Source: Competibacter_A sp037045535
GTDB taxonomy: Bacteria > Pseudomonadota > Gammaproteobacteria > Competibacterales > Competibacteraceae
Assembly (NCBI GenBank): GCA_037045535.1
Contig: JBAOHI010000073.1
Location: 682,001 to 746,000, forward strand
Length of the DNA stretch: 64,000 nucleotides
Reading direction: 5' to 3'
Shown here piece by piece: positions 47,711 to 56,560 of the stretch. How positions within the stretch are numbered: position 1 is the first letter of the stretch; every line of letters starts with the position of its first letter. The notes under the pieces are model-generated. The model had not been told where the DNA came from and searched no databases. It was given only the letters and a program-made list of their open reading frames with translations. Made by a program: the position numbers and the translations under genes.

Positions 47711-48023
47711 TGGGGATTTGACGCACTCATCATCATAAACTCACGCCAATCCCGTATAAAATACGGACAAAACCATATAAGTATTTGACTTAAATTAATC
47801 AAAAAACACCCCATAAAACCATCAACAATCGGATATCGCCTAAATCTTATAATTTATAAAAATCAATACTCTTATAATAAGAACAATCCGGAATTCACAT
47901 TATAATTCTGGTTAAATACAGCCCCGAAACATTATGACAAACAGGTCAGATGCGAGTTACTCACATATGTTACGATAGTTCCGCTCTCGTTTGGAACAGT
48001 TGCTTGCCGAGAGGAGGAAAAGC
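47711..48023. other. AT-rich intergenic island
   Basis: This stretch between the divergent diguanylate cyclase and binding-protein genes is strikingly AT-rich compared with the GC-rich coding DNA on both sides. It contains several TATAAT-like hexamers (for example 47850-47890) and a TTGACT near 47786. No reading frame or RNA fold was recognised. It probably carries both divergent promoters. Confidence 0.5.
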
Positions 48024-49055
48024 ATGAACTCTATCAGGAAAAAATCTTTTTTATTCCAATTAATCGTATTCATTGCATTCTTGTCGTGCGCAGTTTCTTT
48101 CAGCTACGCCGACGCACTGGAGCGTGTGCGCAAGCGCGGTGCCGTTCGCTGCGCGGCAGACTGGGCCACAGCATTTAGTGATTTGAGCAAGGAGGGGCGA
48201 CCCGCTGGCTTCGATGCGGATTTCTGCCGAGCGGTCGCTGCTGCCGTGCTAGGCAAGGCGGACGCGATAGAAATCGAGCGGATCGACTCCGCCAACAAAT
48301 ACCAGGCGCTGGCGCGCGGCGAGGTGGACGTTGTCTTCGGCATGGCGACCTGGACCTATAGCCGTGACTTGGCCATGGGAGTCCGATTCGTGGCGCCCAT
48401 CTTTTTCGATGGACAAGGGTTCATCGTATGGTCCGACAGCCCGATCACTCGCCTCGACCAAGCCAAGGGCGCGAAAATCTGCGTACAGAAGGCGACAACC
48501 ACAGCGGCAAATCTGTACGATATATCGCGGACTAGAGGGCTGAATTTCCAGGTAATCGAATCGAGTCCGGGTAACATCCGGGATCGCTTCATCCGCCGTG
48601 AATGCGACCTGCTCAGCGCAGATAGGGCTGAACTAGCGGTGCAGCGGATCACCCAGATGATCGAACCCCAACGCTGGCGGATTCTGGACGAAATCGTCTC
48701 CCGCGAACCGATGGGGCCGTATATCGCTCAAGGCGACGAGCGCTGGTTCGACATCGTTCGTTGGGTGATCCTCGTCACACAGATCGCCGATGCACGCGAA
48801 GTCGATGCGATCAGCTTGGCGAAAATCGACGGCCAAGTCGACAGCGAGCTGCGCCGCCTTGCCGGCAAAGAAACCGGATTTGGTCAGCCGTTGGGACTGA
48901 AGGACGACTGGGCGTATCAGGTGCTGGCTCAAGTGGGATCCTATGGCCAGATCTTCGAGCGCAATTTGGGTACCCGCAGCCCGTTGGGCTTGGATCGCGG
49001 TCTCAATCGTTCTTGGAAAAATGGTGGCCTGTTCATGCCACCGCAGCTACGATGA
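48024..49055 (+). CDS. amino-acid ABC transporter substrate-binding protein (AapJ/BztA-like)
   Basis: A 343-residue periplasmic protein with a signal peptide (FQLIVFIAFLSCAVSFSYAD) and the general L-amino-acid binding-protein pattern: LERVRKRGAVRCAADWATAF, GFDADFCRAVAAAVLG, LARGEVDVVFGMATWTYSRD and GSYGQIFERNLG near the end. GAGGAGG sits just before the ATG at 48024. The permease and ATPase genes that normally follow are absent, so it is either an orphan binding protein or a sensor-type receptor. Confidence 0.88.
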   Translation: MNSIRKKSFLFQLIVFIAFLSCAVSFSYADALERVRKRGAVRCAADWATAFSDLSKEGRPAGFDADFCRAVAAAVLGKADAIEIERIDSANKYQALARGEVDVVFGMATWTYSRDLAMGVRFVAPIFFDGQGFIVWSDSPITRLDQAKGAKICVQKATTTAANLYDISRTRGLNFQVIESSPGNIRDRFIRRECDLLSADRAELAVQRITQMIEPQRWRILDEIVSREPMGPYIAQGDERWFDIVRWVILVTQIADAREVDAISLAKIDGQVDSELRRLAGKETGFGQPLGLKDDWAYQVLAQVGSYGQIFERNLGTRSPLGLDRGLNRSWKNGGLFMPPQLR

Positions 49056-49107
49056 TCGAGACAAGCGGGAAGGCTCGCGAGCACAAACGATCTAGACGAT
49101 GAGATAA

Positions 49108-49148
49108 ACCCCGTTCGGACCGAAGTCACAATTGTCGTGGAACGGGGT
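49108..49148 (+). terminator. hairpin downstream of the binding-protein gene
   Basis: ACCCCGTTC (49108-49116) and GAACGGGGT (49140-49148) form a perfect 9-bp stem with a 23-base loop in the gap between the convergent binding-protein and GDPD genes. There is no clear T-run, so termination is only a possibility. Confidence 0.4.
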
Positions 49149-49225
49149 CGCTCTCCAGGTACTCGGGTTGGTGCTTGACGGTCACGGTGGGCACCGTCTG
49201 TCTGGCCCCCCGTCACCAATTTTGG

Positions 49226-50515
49226 CTACTTGAGGCCCATGCAGTTGGCGTAGTACGTAACCGTTGCCGGCCAATCGGAAAAAATCCCCAGGATTTTTAC
49301 CTCGCGGGCCAGAACATCCAGAGCTTTATACATATCGCTGTCCTTCTTGATCGCCCTACCCTGCGGATCGAACTGGTAATACCAGCCAGCTTTGGCAGCG
49401 CCTTGGCGTAAGTCCGCTCGCTCGAAGGTCCAGGTGATGATATCCAGACCTGCTTTGCGGATATCAAGCGCGTAATCGGAGGGGACGACCTCACCGGCAT
49501 CGTTCACCGCCAGTAGCGCCCACATCGGTGGGGCGAAAATTCGTACGCCCTGTTTCTTCAGTTGGCCGAGCTGGTCGGGAAGCAGGCGCGGGATCGGCGG
49601 GTTCGCGGTCGGATCGATACTGTCCAGATAGACGGCTTGCTTGGCAAAGGCAGGCTCGTGCTGGATCCAATAAAGAATGTCTTCCAGGTTAAAGGATTGG
49701 ATCCAGGCATCCTTGGGCTTCACGCCGGCTTCCTTGAGTTCATCGATGAATTTTTGGGCGTAGCCGGCTTGGTTGCCGAAGATTCTGTCGATGCGATCTT
49801 GATGGGTGGCGCTCTTGAGCTCGGGCGTGTGCTTCACGCCTAGCTCTTGGTTGAGCGCGATGCTCTCCTTGAAGCTCAGCACGTTGGCTCGCCCGGTGTA
49901 AAGGTCAGTACGCCAACTCGCTGTGCCACCCAGGTAGCCCGAGACCGTGGAAGCGGAGGGATTGCTGGCGTCCATTTTAGCCTGGAGCGTCTTGAACTCA
50001 TCGAGATTCAGGTCACTGGCGCAACACTGAATCTGGGATCCGTTTACGAGCTTGCCAGAGGCGTCGAATTCCGGCGGGACGCTGCATTTTTTGGCCAAGT
50101 CGGTGGCGACGATATTGGTAGTGGTGTGCAGGTCGCATTCGCTGTGGCGGCACACCAGTTCGCCGTCTTGGGTGAACGTCACGTCGCATTCGACGATGCC
50201 GGCCCCCATACGCGCCCCAGCGCGATAGGCAACGTCCGAATGTTCCGGGAACTGCAAGGCCGCGCCGCGATGACCGATGGAAAAATCGGTACGGTAAAAT
50301 GGGCCGTCTTGACACTGCATCAGGCGATCCTTGAGCTTACCATCGTCCATGCCCTTGACCAGATAAAACGGCCTTGGACCGAGTTGAATACTGTCGTCTT
50401 GCTGTGCGTTGTTGCGGTCGTCGAAATACGTATTGGCTAGAGCGACAAAGCTCGTCGTGGCCATCGCAAGCGATACGGCTAAGATTGAAGTCTTCTTCAT
50501 CCGCGTGATCTTCAT
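49226..50515 (-). CDS. glycerophosphodiester phosphodiesterase, secreted
   Basis: Hydrolyses glycerophosphodiesters to glycerol 3-phosphate and an alcohol. The 429-residue protein has a signal peptide (KKTSILAVSLAMATTSFVAL) and the GDPD catalytic set: SIGHRGAALQFPEHS with the first His, AGIVECDVTFTQDGELVCRH with Glu-Asp and the second His, and an aromatic-rich barrel end. It is longer than E. coli GlpQ (about 358). Two in-frame starts exist at 50515 and 50500, neither with a good ribosome binding site. Confidence 0.9.
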   Translation of the reverse strand: MKITRMKKTSILAVSLAMATTSFVALANTYFDDRNNAQQDDSIQLGPRPFYLVKGMDDGKLKDRLMQCQDGPFYRTDFSIGHRGAALQFPEHSDVAYRAGARMGAGIVECDVTFTQDGELVCRHSECDLHTTTNIVATDLAKKCSVPPEFDASGKLVNGSQIQCCASDLNLDEFKTLQAKMDASNPSASTVSGYLGGTASWRTDLYTGRANVLSFKESIALNQELGVKHTPELKSATHQDRIDRIFGNQAGYAQKFIDELKEAGVKPKDAWIQSFNLEDILYWIQHEPAFAKQAVYLDSIDPTANPPIPRLLPDQLGQLKKQGVRIFAPPMWALLAVNDAGEVVPSDYALDIRKAGLDIITWTFERADLRQGAAKAGWYYQFDPQGRAIKKDSDMYKALDVLAREVKILGIFSDWPATVTYYANCMGLK

Positions 50516-50704
50516 AGGAGGGTGTGGGCAGACCGGAGAGTTTGAGCGAACACTGCGATTGTCCAACTCGTCTGTTACAGGAAAATTTCAATTTGGACAA
50601 CGATCTCGGAACGGTTTTGCCTTGGATAACCCTACTTCTCCCCAATGCCGACAGCGGCTGATAATCGCTCATTCGTCCAGCAATCTCGCGGAAAGGATGT
50701 GCAT

Positions 50705-51640
50705 TCAGTTCGAATGATGCCGATGGTTACGAACGGATTCCCCGCTTTGCATGCTGATCCAACGCACCGTCCGAGTTTCCGGTTCCGGCTGCAAGGTGGC
50801 GTGATGGATGTCAAAACGCTCGACCAGCAGGATGTGGCAAGCGTCCAACACCGTTTCCCACTGGCGCAATTCCCGCACCACTAGATGGGCCGTGAGCAAG
50901 GTGCGCTCCGGGGCGACGCTCCATATATGCAGGTCGTGGACCGAGGTCACGCCGGGCACGGCCGCCAATGCTCGTCCGACCTCTTCAGGCGTGAGGTTGA
51001 ACGGCGTGCCTTCCATCAGCCCGTGCAGGGTCTCGCGCAGCAAGCGCACGCTGGACACCAGGATCAAAGCGCCGATGCCAAGAGACAACAGCGGGTCGAT
51101 GGGCGTCCAGCCGGTGAAGGCGATCACGATGCCAGACAGCAGAGCGGCGACCGAGCCAAGCAAGTCACCAAGAACATGCAACAGCGCCGCATGGACATTG
51201 AGGTTCTTTTCGCCCCGGCTGAGCAGCCACGCCACCAGGATGTTGATTCCCAACCCGGCGGCCGCGGCCCACGACACAGCTTCGCCCACGACCGGTTGCG
51301 GATCATGCAGACGTTGCATGGCGGACACCGCAATCCAGATCACCAGCACCAGCAAGCCCAGGCTGTTAACCAGCGCCGCCAGAAATTCGGCGCGGCCAAA
51401 GCCGTAGCTGTGCCGTGCCGAAGCTGGGCGGCGAGCCAGCCACGCCGCTACCGCCGCCAGCGCCAGCGCAGCAGCATCGTTGACCATATGGCCAGCATCA
51501 GCGACCAGCGCCAGCGACCCCGCCCACCAGCCGACTCCGACTTCCACACCGGCGTAGGCGAGGGTCAGTCCGGTTGCCAACCATAGGATGCGATCCGTGG
51601 CTTCGCCGTGGTGGTGATGGTGGTCGTGGTCGTGATTCAT
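50705..51640 (-). CDS. CDF-family cation (zinc) efflux protein
   Basis: A 311-residue cation diffusion facilitator with a histidine-rich N-terminus (MNHDHDHHHHHGEATDR), six transmembrane helices and metal-site motifs in ADAGHMVNDAAALALAAVAA and HVLGDLLGSVAALLSG. The HxxxD pairing favours zinc, as in ZitB. A cytoplasmic domain follows (VPGVTSVHDLHIWSVAPERT). Its ATG overlaps the TPR-gene stop by 4 bp (ATGA), so it is the last gene of the AAA-ATPase operon. Confidence 0.92.
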   Translation of the reverse strand: MNHDHDHHHHHGEATDRILWLATGLTLAYAGVEVGVGWWAGSLALVADAGHMVNDAAALALAAVAAWLARRPASARHSYGFGRAEFLAALVNSLGLLVLVIWIAVSAMQRLHDPQPVVGEAVSWAAAAGLGINILVAWLLSRGEKNLNVHAALLHVLGDLLGSVAALLSGIVIAFTGWTPIDPLLSLGIGALILVSSVRLLRETLHGLMEGTPFNLTPEEVGRALAAVPGVTSVHDLHIWSVAPERTLLTAHLVVRELRQWETVLDACHILLVERFDIHHATLQPEPETRTVRWISMQSGESVRNHRHHSN

Positions 51641-52671
51641 GATGTTCGCTCGAAAATTAGCCCATGTTCCTCAAACAGCTTCCGCAATTCCGCGTCGATG
51701 TCCTCCTCGCTCTGACCCAATGCTTTTAGGATGCCTTCGTAGTTGCCTTCGACTGTACTCAGATGAGGATGCTCATACCCCGTGCGGCGGGTGAAATCAA
51801 GGAAAATGCTCAGCGCGCGGCGCATGAGGGGTTCGGCCTCGGCGAGGCGGTGGGTGGCCTGGAGCAACGAGGCCAGGTTGTTGAGATCGATGGCGACATC
51901 GGGATGGTCAGGGCCGAAGCTGTTTTCGTCGATGGCGAGCGCGCGGCGCATGAGGGGTTCGGCGTCGGCAAGGCGGTTGGTGGCCTGGAGTAACTGGGCC
52001 AGGTTGTTGAGATCGATGGCGACGTCGGGATGGTCGGGGCCGAAGCTGTTTTCGTCGATGGCGAGCGCGCGGCGCATGAGGGGTTCGGCGTCGGCAAGGC
52101 GGTTGGTAGCCTGGAGTAACTGGGCCAGGTTGTTGAGATCGATGGCGACCTTGGGATGGTCGGGGCCGAAGCTGTTTTCGTCGATGGCGAGCGCGCGGCG
52201 CATGAGGGGTTCGGCGTCGGCAAGGCGGTTGGTAGCCTGGAGTAACTGGGCCAGGTTGTTGAGGCGAATGGCGACCTTGGGATGGTCGGGGCCGAAGCTG
52301 TTTTCGTCGATGGCGAGCGCGCGGCGCATGAGGGGTTCGGCGTCGGCAAGGCGGTTGGTAGCCTGGAGTAACTGGGCCAGGTTGTTGAGATCGATGGCGA
52401 CCTTGGGATGGTCGGGGCCGAAGCTGTTTTCGTCGATGGCGAGCGCGCGGCGCATGAGGGGTTCGGCGTCGGCAAGGCGGTTGGTAGCCTGGAGTAACTG
52501 GGCCAGGTTGTTGAGGCGAATGGCGACCTTGGGATGGTCGGGGCCGAAGCTGTTTTCGTCGATGGCGAGCGCGCGGCGCATGAGGGGTTCGGCGTCGGCA
52601 AGGCGGTTGGTGGCCTGGAGTAACTGGGCCAGGTTGTTGAGTGTGGTTGCCAGAATAGCAGAATCATCCAA
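51637..52671 (-). CDS. TPR (kinesin-light-chain type) tail, probably the C-terminal part of the upstream AAA protein
   Basis: Seven 42-residue TPR units (NNLAQLLQATNRLADAEPLM, RRALAIDENSFGPDHPKVAI), six almost identical, followed by a divergent last unit and the tail EEHGLIFERTS. Only weak starts exist in this frame, and the codons upstream of it still read as good protein (ELHTRLKIANLLHDLARWPD, AEQELKLAKDEAEALDD) without a start. Together with two single-base frame changes near 52793 and 52914 this indicates one continuous AAA-winged helix-TPR protein of about 920 residues from 54410 to 51637. TPR units of this type bind peptides or protein partners. Confidence 0.78.
   Translation of the reverse strand: MDDSAILATTLNNLAQLLQATNRLADAEPLMRRALAIDENSFGPDHPKVAIRLNNLAQLLQATNRLADAEPLMRRALAIDENSFGPDHPKVAIDLNNLAQLLQATNRLADAEPLMRRALAIDENSFGPDHPKVAIRLNNLAQLLQATNRLADAEPLMRRALAIDENSFGPDHPKVAIDLNNLAQLLQATNRLADAEPLMRRALAIDENSFGPDHPDVAIDLNNLAQLLQATNRLADAEPLMRRALAIDENSFGPDHPDVAIDLNNLASLLQATHRLAEAEPLMRRALSIFLDFTRRTGYEHPHLSTVEGNYEGILKALGQSEEDIDAELRKLFEEHGLIFERTS
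51850..52640. repeat. 126-bp tandem repeats encoding TPR units
   Basis: The same 126-bp sequence recurs with near identity about six times, with landmarks spaced exactly 126 bp (for instance GGTTGG at 51975 and 52101). Units alternate between two versions at the AIRLNN/AIDLNN position, which points to duplication of a two-unit block. Being a multiple of three, the number can vary in frame. Confidence 0.9.
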
Positions 52672-52754
52672 CGCTTCAGCCTCGTCCTTGGCTAGCTTGA
52701 GTTCCTGCTCCGCATCCGGCCAGCGGGCTAGATCGTGCAGGAGATTGGCTATTT

Positions 52755-54410
52755 TCAGCCGCGTGTGTAATTCGTTCTCTGGCGTCGGCGAGATGGGGTA
52801 AGTGATCGCGCAGGAAGGAAATCCTGGTTTCGGAAAAGGACTTGTAGCTCAGAGTGCCAGCTAATTTTCTGAATCGCTCGGCAAAGGCTTCCAGACTCGC
52901 CGGATCGATGCAGTTCCCAGCAGGCGACCATCTCCTGCAATTCGTTCAGATAGTTGGTGGAAGGGGTGTCGTCTACATGCCGGACGATCCAGGTGCCGAG
53001 CGGATCGAGAGGCAACGAGGAGGCTTCGCGCAAATACTGAACGGTTTTGTCCGACGAGCCGTTCTGGGCGTGTAACCGGGCCAGGTCCAATTTGGCGACG
53101 GCTCTTTCCTCGGGTAATCCCACCTCGCTTAGATAATCGGATGCTTGTTCCGCGTCACCGTTGCCCCATTGACCGCGAAGTTCGGCGCGCTTCCGTTCCC
53201 GTTCCTCGATACTGGGGTAAAAAAGGGTGAAAAAATCGAGCAGGAACGGCAACCGTTCGCGCGCGCCCCGCGAGAGATTCATCGCCAACCAGATGTCGAA
53301 AAAACCTTCGCGAATCGTGTAAAGCCGCGAGCGCTTGTCTTGGGAGTGCGGTGTCGAACGCAGATAACGGGCTTCGGTCAAGCGCTTGAGCAGCGACGAA
53401 GTTTGCGGTTGGCTCAGTCGCATTCGCGCGGTGATTGCAGCGGGCGTTTTCTCCTGGTCCCGCATCACCGCCATGGTTTCCAGCACCGCACGCTCCTGTG
53501 GCGGCAAGTCGTTGAGGCGACTTTGATAAAATGGGGTGATGCGATCCAGCAGGATTTGAAACTGTTGCCGGACCTCGGTAATGGCATCGTGGGCGATCAG
53601 TTCGTAGAGCATGACGGTGAGTCGGGGATTGCCGCCCGTCATTTTGTAAAGCGCCAACAGCTTGGGGCGCAACGTATCGAAGTTTTGTAACAGATCGTTC
53701 CGTTGTTCCCATTCCAGATTGCGCCGGATGAGATCGACAGTTTCCGCCGCGCTCAAGTCTTCCAAAATCTGCACATCAAAGAAATCGTAAAACGGTTCCT
53801 CCACGCTGGTGATCGCGTCAAAATGCAGCGGTGCGGTCGCGATCAGCAGACAGCCGTTGTCGTCCATAAAGAATTTCCGTAGCGCGCCGATATCGGTCTT
53901 CTTCTTGATCTGCCGGGTGAAAATTTCTCCAAGATTTTCCAGCATCACCAACACTGTGCGGCGCCGTTCCCGGTTCTGCCGACGGATGGTAGGCACCAGG
54001 GTATCAACGATGGTGGCGTCATTGTCTTCCGTGCGTAGTCGTTGATGTAAATCCCGCCACAGCGGTTCGTCGGGCAGAATGTCGCCGAGGATTTCGCACA
54101 GACCGAGCAGAAAATCCGCGAACGACAGCGTGCGATGAGATTCCTCGGGAAAGCGAGCGATCACATAATGTGCAGCCAAATCGGCTGAAGCCGTGATCTC
54201 GTCCTCGATCAACGACAGCAGATGAGTCTTGCCGATGCCGCGCGGGCCAATGAACAGGAAGTGATGCTTGGAATTGCGCGACATCGACCCGCGCAGGATT
54301 TCGAGTGTGTCCTGCACCAGCGGAGCGCGGGCTACGGTGATGTGCTGCCGGTGGGCCGCTGAAGTTAAACCCGCCCGATAAAGCCCCAGATGGGAAGTCT
54401 CTTCAGGCAT
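52755..54410 (-). CDS. AAA/STAND-like ATPase with winged helix (AAA2)
   Basis: The N-terminal ATPase (about 30-260) has Walker A FIGPRGIGKTHLL, a Walker B-like strand TVLVMLENLGEIF and an arginine-sensor region IATAPLHFD. A winged-helix domain follows (about 310-380: ERAVLETMAVMRDQEKTPAA, RLSQPQTSSLLKRLTEARYL), the order seen in ORC/Cdc6-like and STAND ATPases. From about residue 500 (WELHRSGES) the written frame loses sense; the frame one base later reads IDPASLEAFAERFRKLAGTL and SFLRDHLPHLAD, and then a further shift leads into the TPR gene. It overlaps the first ATPase gene by 8 bp. Confidence 0.82.
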   Translation of the reverse strand: MPEETSHLGLYRAGLTSAAHRQHITVARAPLVQDTLEILRGSMSRNSKHHFLFIGPRGIGKTHLLSLIEDEITASADLAAHYVIARFPEESHRTLSFADFLLGLCEILGDILPDEPLWRDLHQRLRTEDNDATIVDTLVPTIRRQNRERRRTVLVMLENLGEIFTRQIKKKTDIGALRKFFMDDNGCLLIATAPLHFDAITSVEEPFYDFFDVQILEDLSAAETVDLIRRNLEWEQRNDLLQNFDTLRPKLLALYKMTGGNPRLTVMLYELIAHDAITEVRQQFQILLDRITPFYQSRLNDLPPQERAVLETMAVMRDQEKTPAAITARMRLSQPQTSSLLKRLTEARYLRSTPHSQDKRSRLYTIREGFFDIWLAMNLSRGARERLPFLLDFFTLFYPSIEERERKRAELRGQWGNGDAEQASDYLSEVGLPEERAVAKLDLARLHAQNGSSDKTVQYLREASSLPLDPLGTWIVRHVDDTPSTNYLNELQEMVACWELHRSGESGSLCRAIQKISWHSELQVLFRNQDFLPARSLTPSRRRQRTNYTRG

Positions 54411-55638
54411 AGTATTTTTTCCACCAGGCTTTCAGTACACCACTGGCGAAATCGTATTGATTTTCCGAGATTTCGCAGACATAAAAATCGTTTTCCAGAT
54501 CGCGCAGTAGTTGATTGAAATGCCGCTTGCGCTCGTGGGCGGGGATGGTTTGCCCCGCGTCGGCTAGATGTCGCTCGAATTCTTGCAGCAATTTAGCGCG
54601 GCTCAGTCCGTTGGCGCTTAAACTGAGTTGGCCCAGCAAAGTATGAGCGGCCGAAAGGCGCGGCTCCTCGTAGTATTTGGCGATGCGTGAGTAGTAATGC
54701 TGGAGCTTGTCCCTGGCGGCCGTGCTGACGACGAGCTGGGCGAACACTTGATCCACATCGGTAGACATGAGTTTGCGCGGTGCTTTCTTCCAGGAGCGAT
54801 AGAGTTCCTGCGTGGCCATCTGCATGAACAGCGGAATGGGCCGGCCAAGATGCTTGCATAACTGTTCCGGGAGCGTCGCCTCGAAATCGACGCCGCGTTT
54901 GTCGAGCATCAGTTGCACAAACTCGACAACCCGCGCGTCCGTCAGCACGGGCAGCGGTATGTCGTCAAGATCGTTGATGAGATCGACGAGGCCAAGCGCA
55001 TCCAGCGTGCCGGAAAGATTGACCGAGCCGCCGATCAGCCAGCGGGCGCGATCCTGGCTTGGGTGGGGGTCTTGACGCTGAGCGCGAAACCAGGCCAGAA
55101 ACTCGCGTAGCAACGCGAGGTTTTCACGCTTGAGGTTGAACAGCATATCCGGCAACTCATCTACGATCAGAAGGACAGGCGCTTCCTGTCTTCGGATCTG
55201 ATCGAGAAGTTTGTCGCCATGCTGTCGCCAATTGTCCCGCCAATTCGGATCGATGTTTCGCAATCCTACTTTGAACTCGCCAAATTCGATTTCCGATATT
55301 CGGCCTAAAGCATCGGTGAGCAGTTTCCAGCCTTGCGCCAAGCGCTTGACGTACTCGGGATGTTGGTCTTGCAGCGTATCGAGCAGGGTTTGAAAAAAAT
55401 CGGCGGGATGGGTGAGATCCTGGACGTTCTGGTAGATCACCGTGAAACCGTGCTGGGGAACGTCTCGCAAGTGATCCATCACGCTGGTCTTGCCGGTACG
55501 GCGAGGTGCGGTGAGGAGGACATGCCGAGTTTGGAGAGCTTCCCAAAGCTCGGCGAGGAAAACATCGCGGAACATCAGGTCGGACGAATCCACCGGAGCG
55601 CCGGTATAAAATTCGGGACAGTCGGGATGAGTTGGCAT
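54403..55638 (-). CDS. AAA ATPase (AAA1), first gene of the operon
   Basis: A 411-residue P-loop ATPase. The N-terminus CPEFYTGAPVDSSDLMFRD leads to Walker A LTAPRRTGKTSVMDHL (about 43-58) and Walker B PVLLIVDELPDMLF (about 170), with IGGSVNLSGTLDAL as sensor 1. The C-terminal half is helical, with a winged-helix-like stretch (AAHTLLGQLSLSANGLSRAK, NQLLRDLENDFYVCEISENQ, YDFASGVLKAWWKKYYA). This belongs to the archaeal-type/ExeA-like group of ATPases of unknown role. AGGAA precedes the ATG, and a good promoter with paired operator-like repeats lies 50-90 bp upstream. Confidence 0.85.
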   Translation of the reverse strand: MPTHPDCPEFYTGAPVDSSDLMFRDVFLAELWEALQTRHVLLTAPRRTGKTSVMDHLRDVPQHGFTVIYQNVQDLTHPADFFQTLLDTLQDQHPEYVKRLAQGWKLLTDALGRISEIEFGEFKVGLRNIDPNWRDNWRQHGDKLLDQIRRQEAPVLLIVDELPDMLFNLKRENLALLREFLAWFRAQRQDPHPSQDRARWLIGGSVNLSGTLDALGLVDLINDLDDIPLPVLTDARVVEFVQLMLDKRGVDFEATLPEQLCKHLGRPIPLFMQMATQELYRSWKKAPRKLMSTDVDQVFAQLVVSTAARDKLQHYYSRIAKYYEEPRLSAAHTLLGQLSLSANGLSRAKLLQEFERHLADAGQTIPAHERKRHFNQLLRDLENDFYVCEISENQYDFASGVLKAWWKKYYA

Positions 55639-55666
55639 GACCGTTCCTATTTTGCATGGCAGAATT

Positions 55667-55728
55667 GTTGCAAAACAAATTTGTCATGTTTATATATGAA
55701 TGATAAAATAGTTGCAAGACAAAATTGT
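55667..55728. promoter_or_regulatory. paired direct repeats (operator candidate) of the AAA operon
   Basis: GTTGCAAAACAAATTTGT (55667-55684) and GTTGCAAGACAAAATTGT (55711-55728) match at 16 of 18 positions and are 44 bp apart, four helical turns. Each contains TTGCAA and an ACAAATTTGT-like dyad. One copy covers the -35 and the other the expected transcription start of the minus-strand promoter, the classic layout for repression. Confidence 0.6.
55689..55717 (-). promoter_or_regulatory. sigma-70 promoter of the AAA operon
   Basis: Read on the minus strand, TTGCAA (55717-55712) and TATAAA (55694-55689) are separated by exactly 17 bp. Transcription would begin near 55682, leaving a leader of about 44 bases before the ATG at 55638. 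The stretch is much AT-richer than its surroundings. Confidence 0.65.
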
Positions 55729-55951
55729 TTTTTATTTCACAAGTCACTGATATGCGAGTAAGTTTTAGCTGACACTCGCAGATCGGTATCGCGCTACTCC
55801 GTTTCTTGACCACCGGAATCGGCTAACTGGATCGCGCTCGCGCGGTCGTCGCCCAGGGGATTCAAAACTTTTCGGTCGATTCGTATGATGGTAGTCTCGC
55901 CCCGGCTGATGGCGACCGAGTACCGGGTGGCCCAACCGTTTCGAGGATCCG

Positions 55952-56560
55952 ATGCTGCATCGCCTGTTCGTCTTTCTGATTGCCGGATGGTCCGGGTTCC
56001 TGGTAATGGCCATCGAATTGCTGAGCGGGCGCATCCTCGCCCCGAACTTTGGCAATAGCATCTACGTCTGGGGAGGCATCATCACGGTGTTCATGCTGGC
56101 GCTAGCGGTCGGCTATCTGTTGGGCGGTCGCTGGTCGTTGCACGATCCGTCTTTACGCCGGCTGGCGTCGCTGTTGATCGCCGGAGCGATAGCGGTGATC
56201 CCGGTGATTTTCCTCGCCGATCCGCTGCTCGACTGGCTCTTCGATCAAATTCAGGATCCGCGCTACGGCTCGCTGGCATCCGTGACCCTGCTGTTTTTCA
56301 TCCCGACCGCCATAGCCGGCATGGTGTCTCCCTACGCGGTCCGTCTGCTGGTCCGCGAATCGGCACAAAGCGGTCATTTCGCTGGATTGCTCTATTTTGT
56401 CTCGACCTTCGGCAGCGCGGCGGGCACCATTCTGACTTCGTTCTATTTCGTCCTCTACTTCGAAATCGATCAAATCCTGGCGGGCTTGGTGGGCGTTTCG
56501 CTGCTTCTCGGCCTGCTCGCCCTCTTTTTCGGGAATTCCGGGAATGCGTCGAAAGAATAG
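55952..56560 (+). CDS. spermidine synthase-associated membrane protein
   Basis: A 202-residue protein with five to six transmembrane helices (LFVFLIAGWSGFLVMAIELL, FGNSIYVWGGIITVFMLALA, VGYLLGGRWSLHDPSL, FFIPTAIAGMVSPYAVRLL). This is the membrane half found in fused MFS-type/spermidine-synthase-like proteins. Its stop overlaps by 17 bp the start of the soluble half, so the two form a split version of one protein. Confidence 0.85.
   Translation: MLHRLFVFLIAGWSGFLVMAIELLSGRILAPNFGNSIYVWGGIITVFMLALAVGYLLGGRWSLHDPSLRRLASLLIAGAIAVIPVIFLADPLLDWLFDQIQDPRYGSLASVTLLFFIPTAIAGMVSPYAVRLLVRESAQSGHFAGLLYFVSTFGSAAGTILTSFYFVLYFEIDQILAGLVGVSLLLGLLALFFGNSGNASKE

Noticed and set aside
51782..52801. 339-codon plus-strand frame opposite the TPR gene
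   Set aside because: It exists only because 126-bp repeats lack stops on the other strand; the composition is repetitive and unlike any protein.
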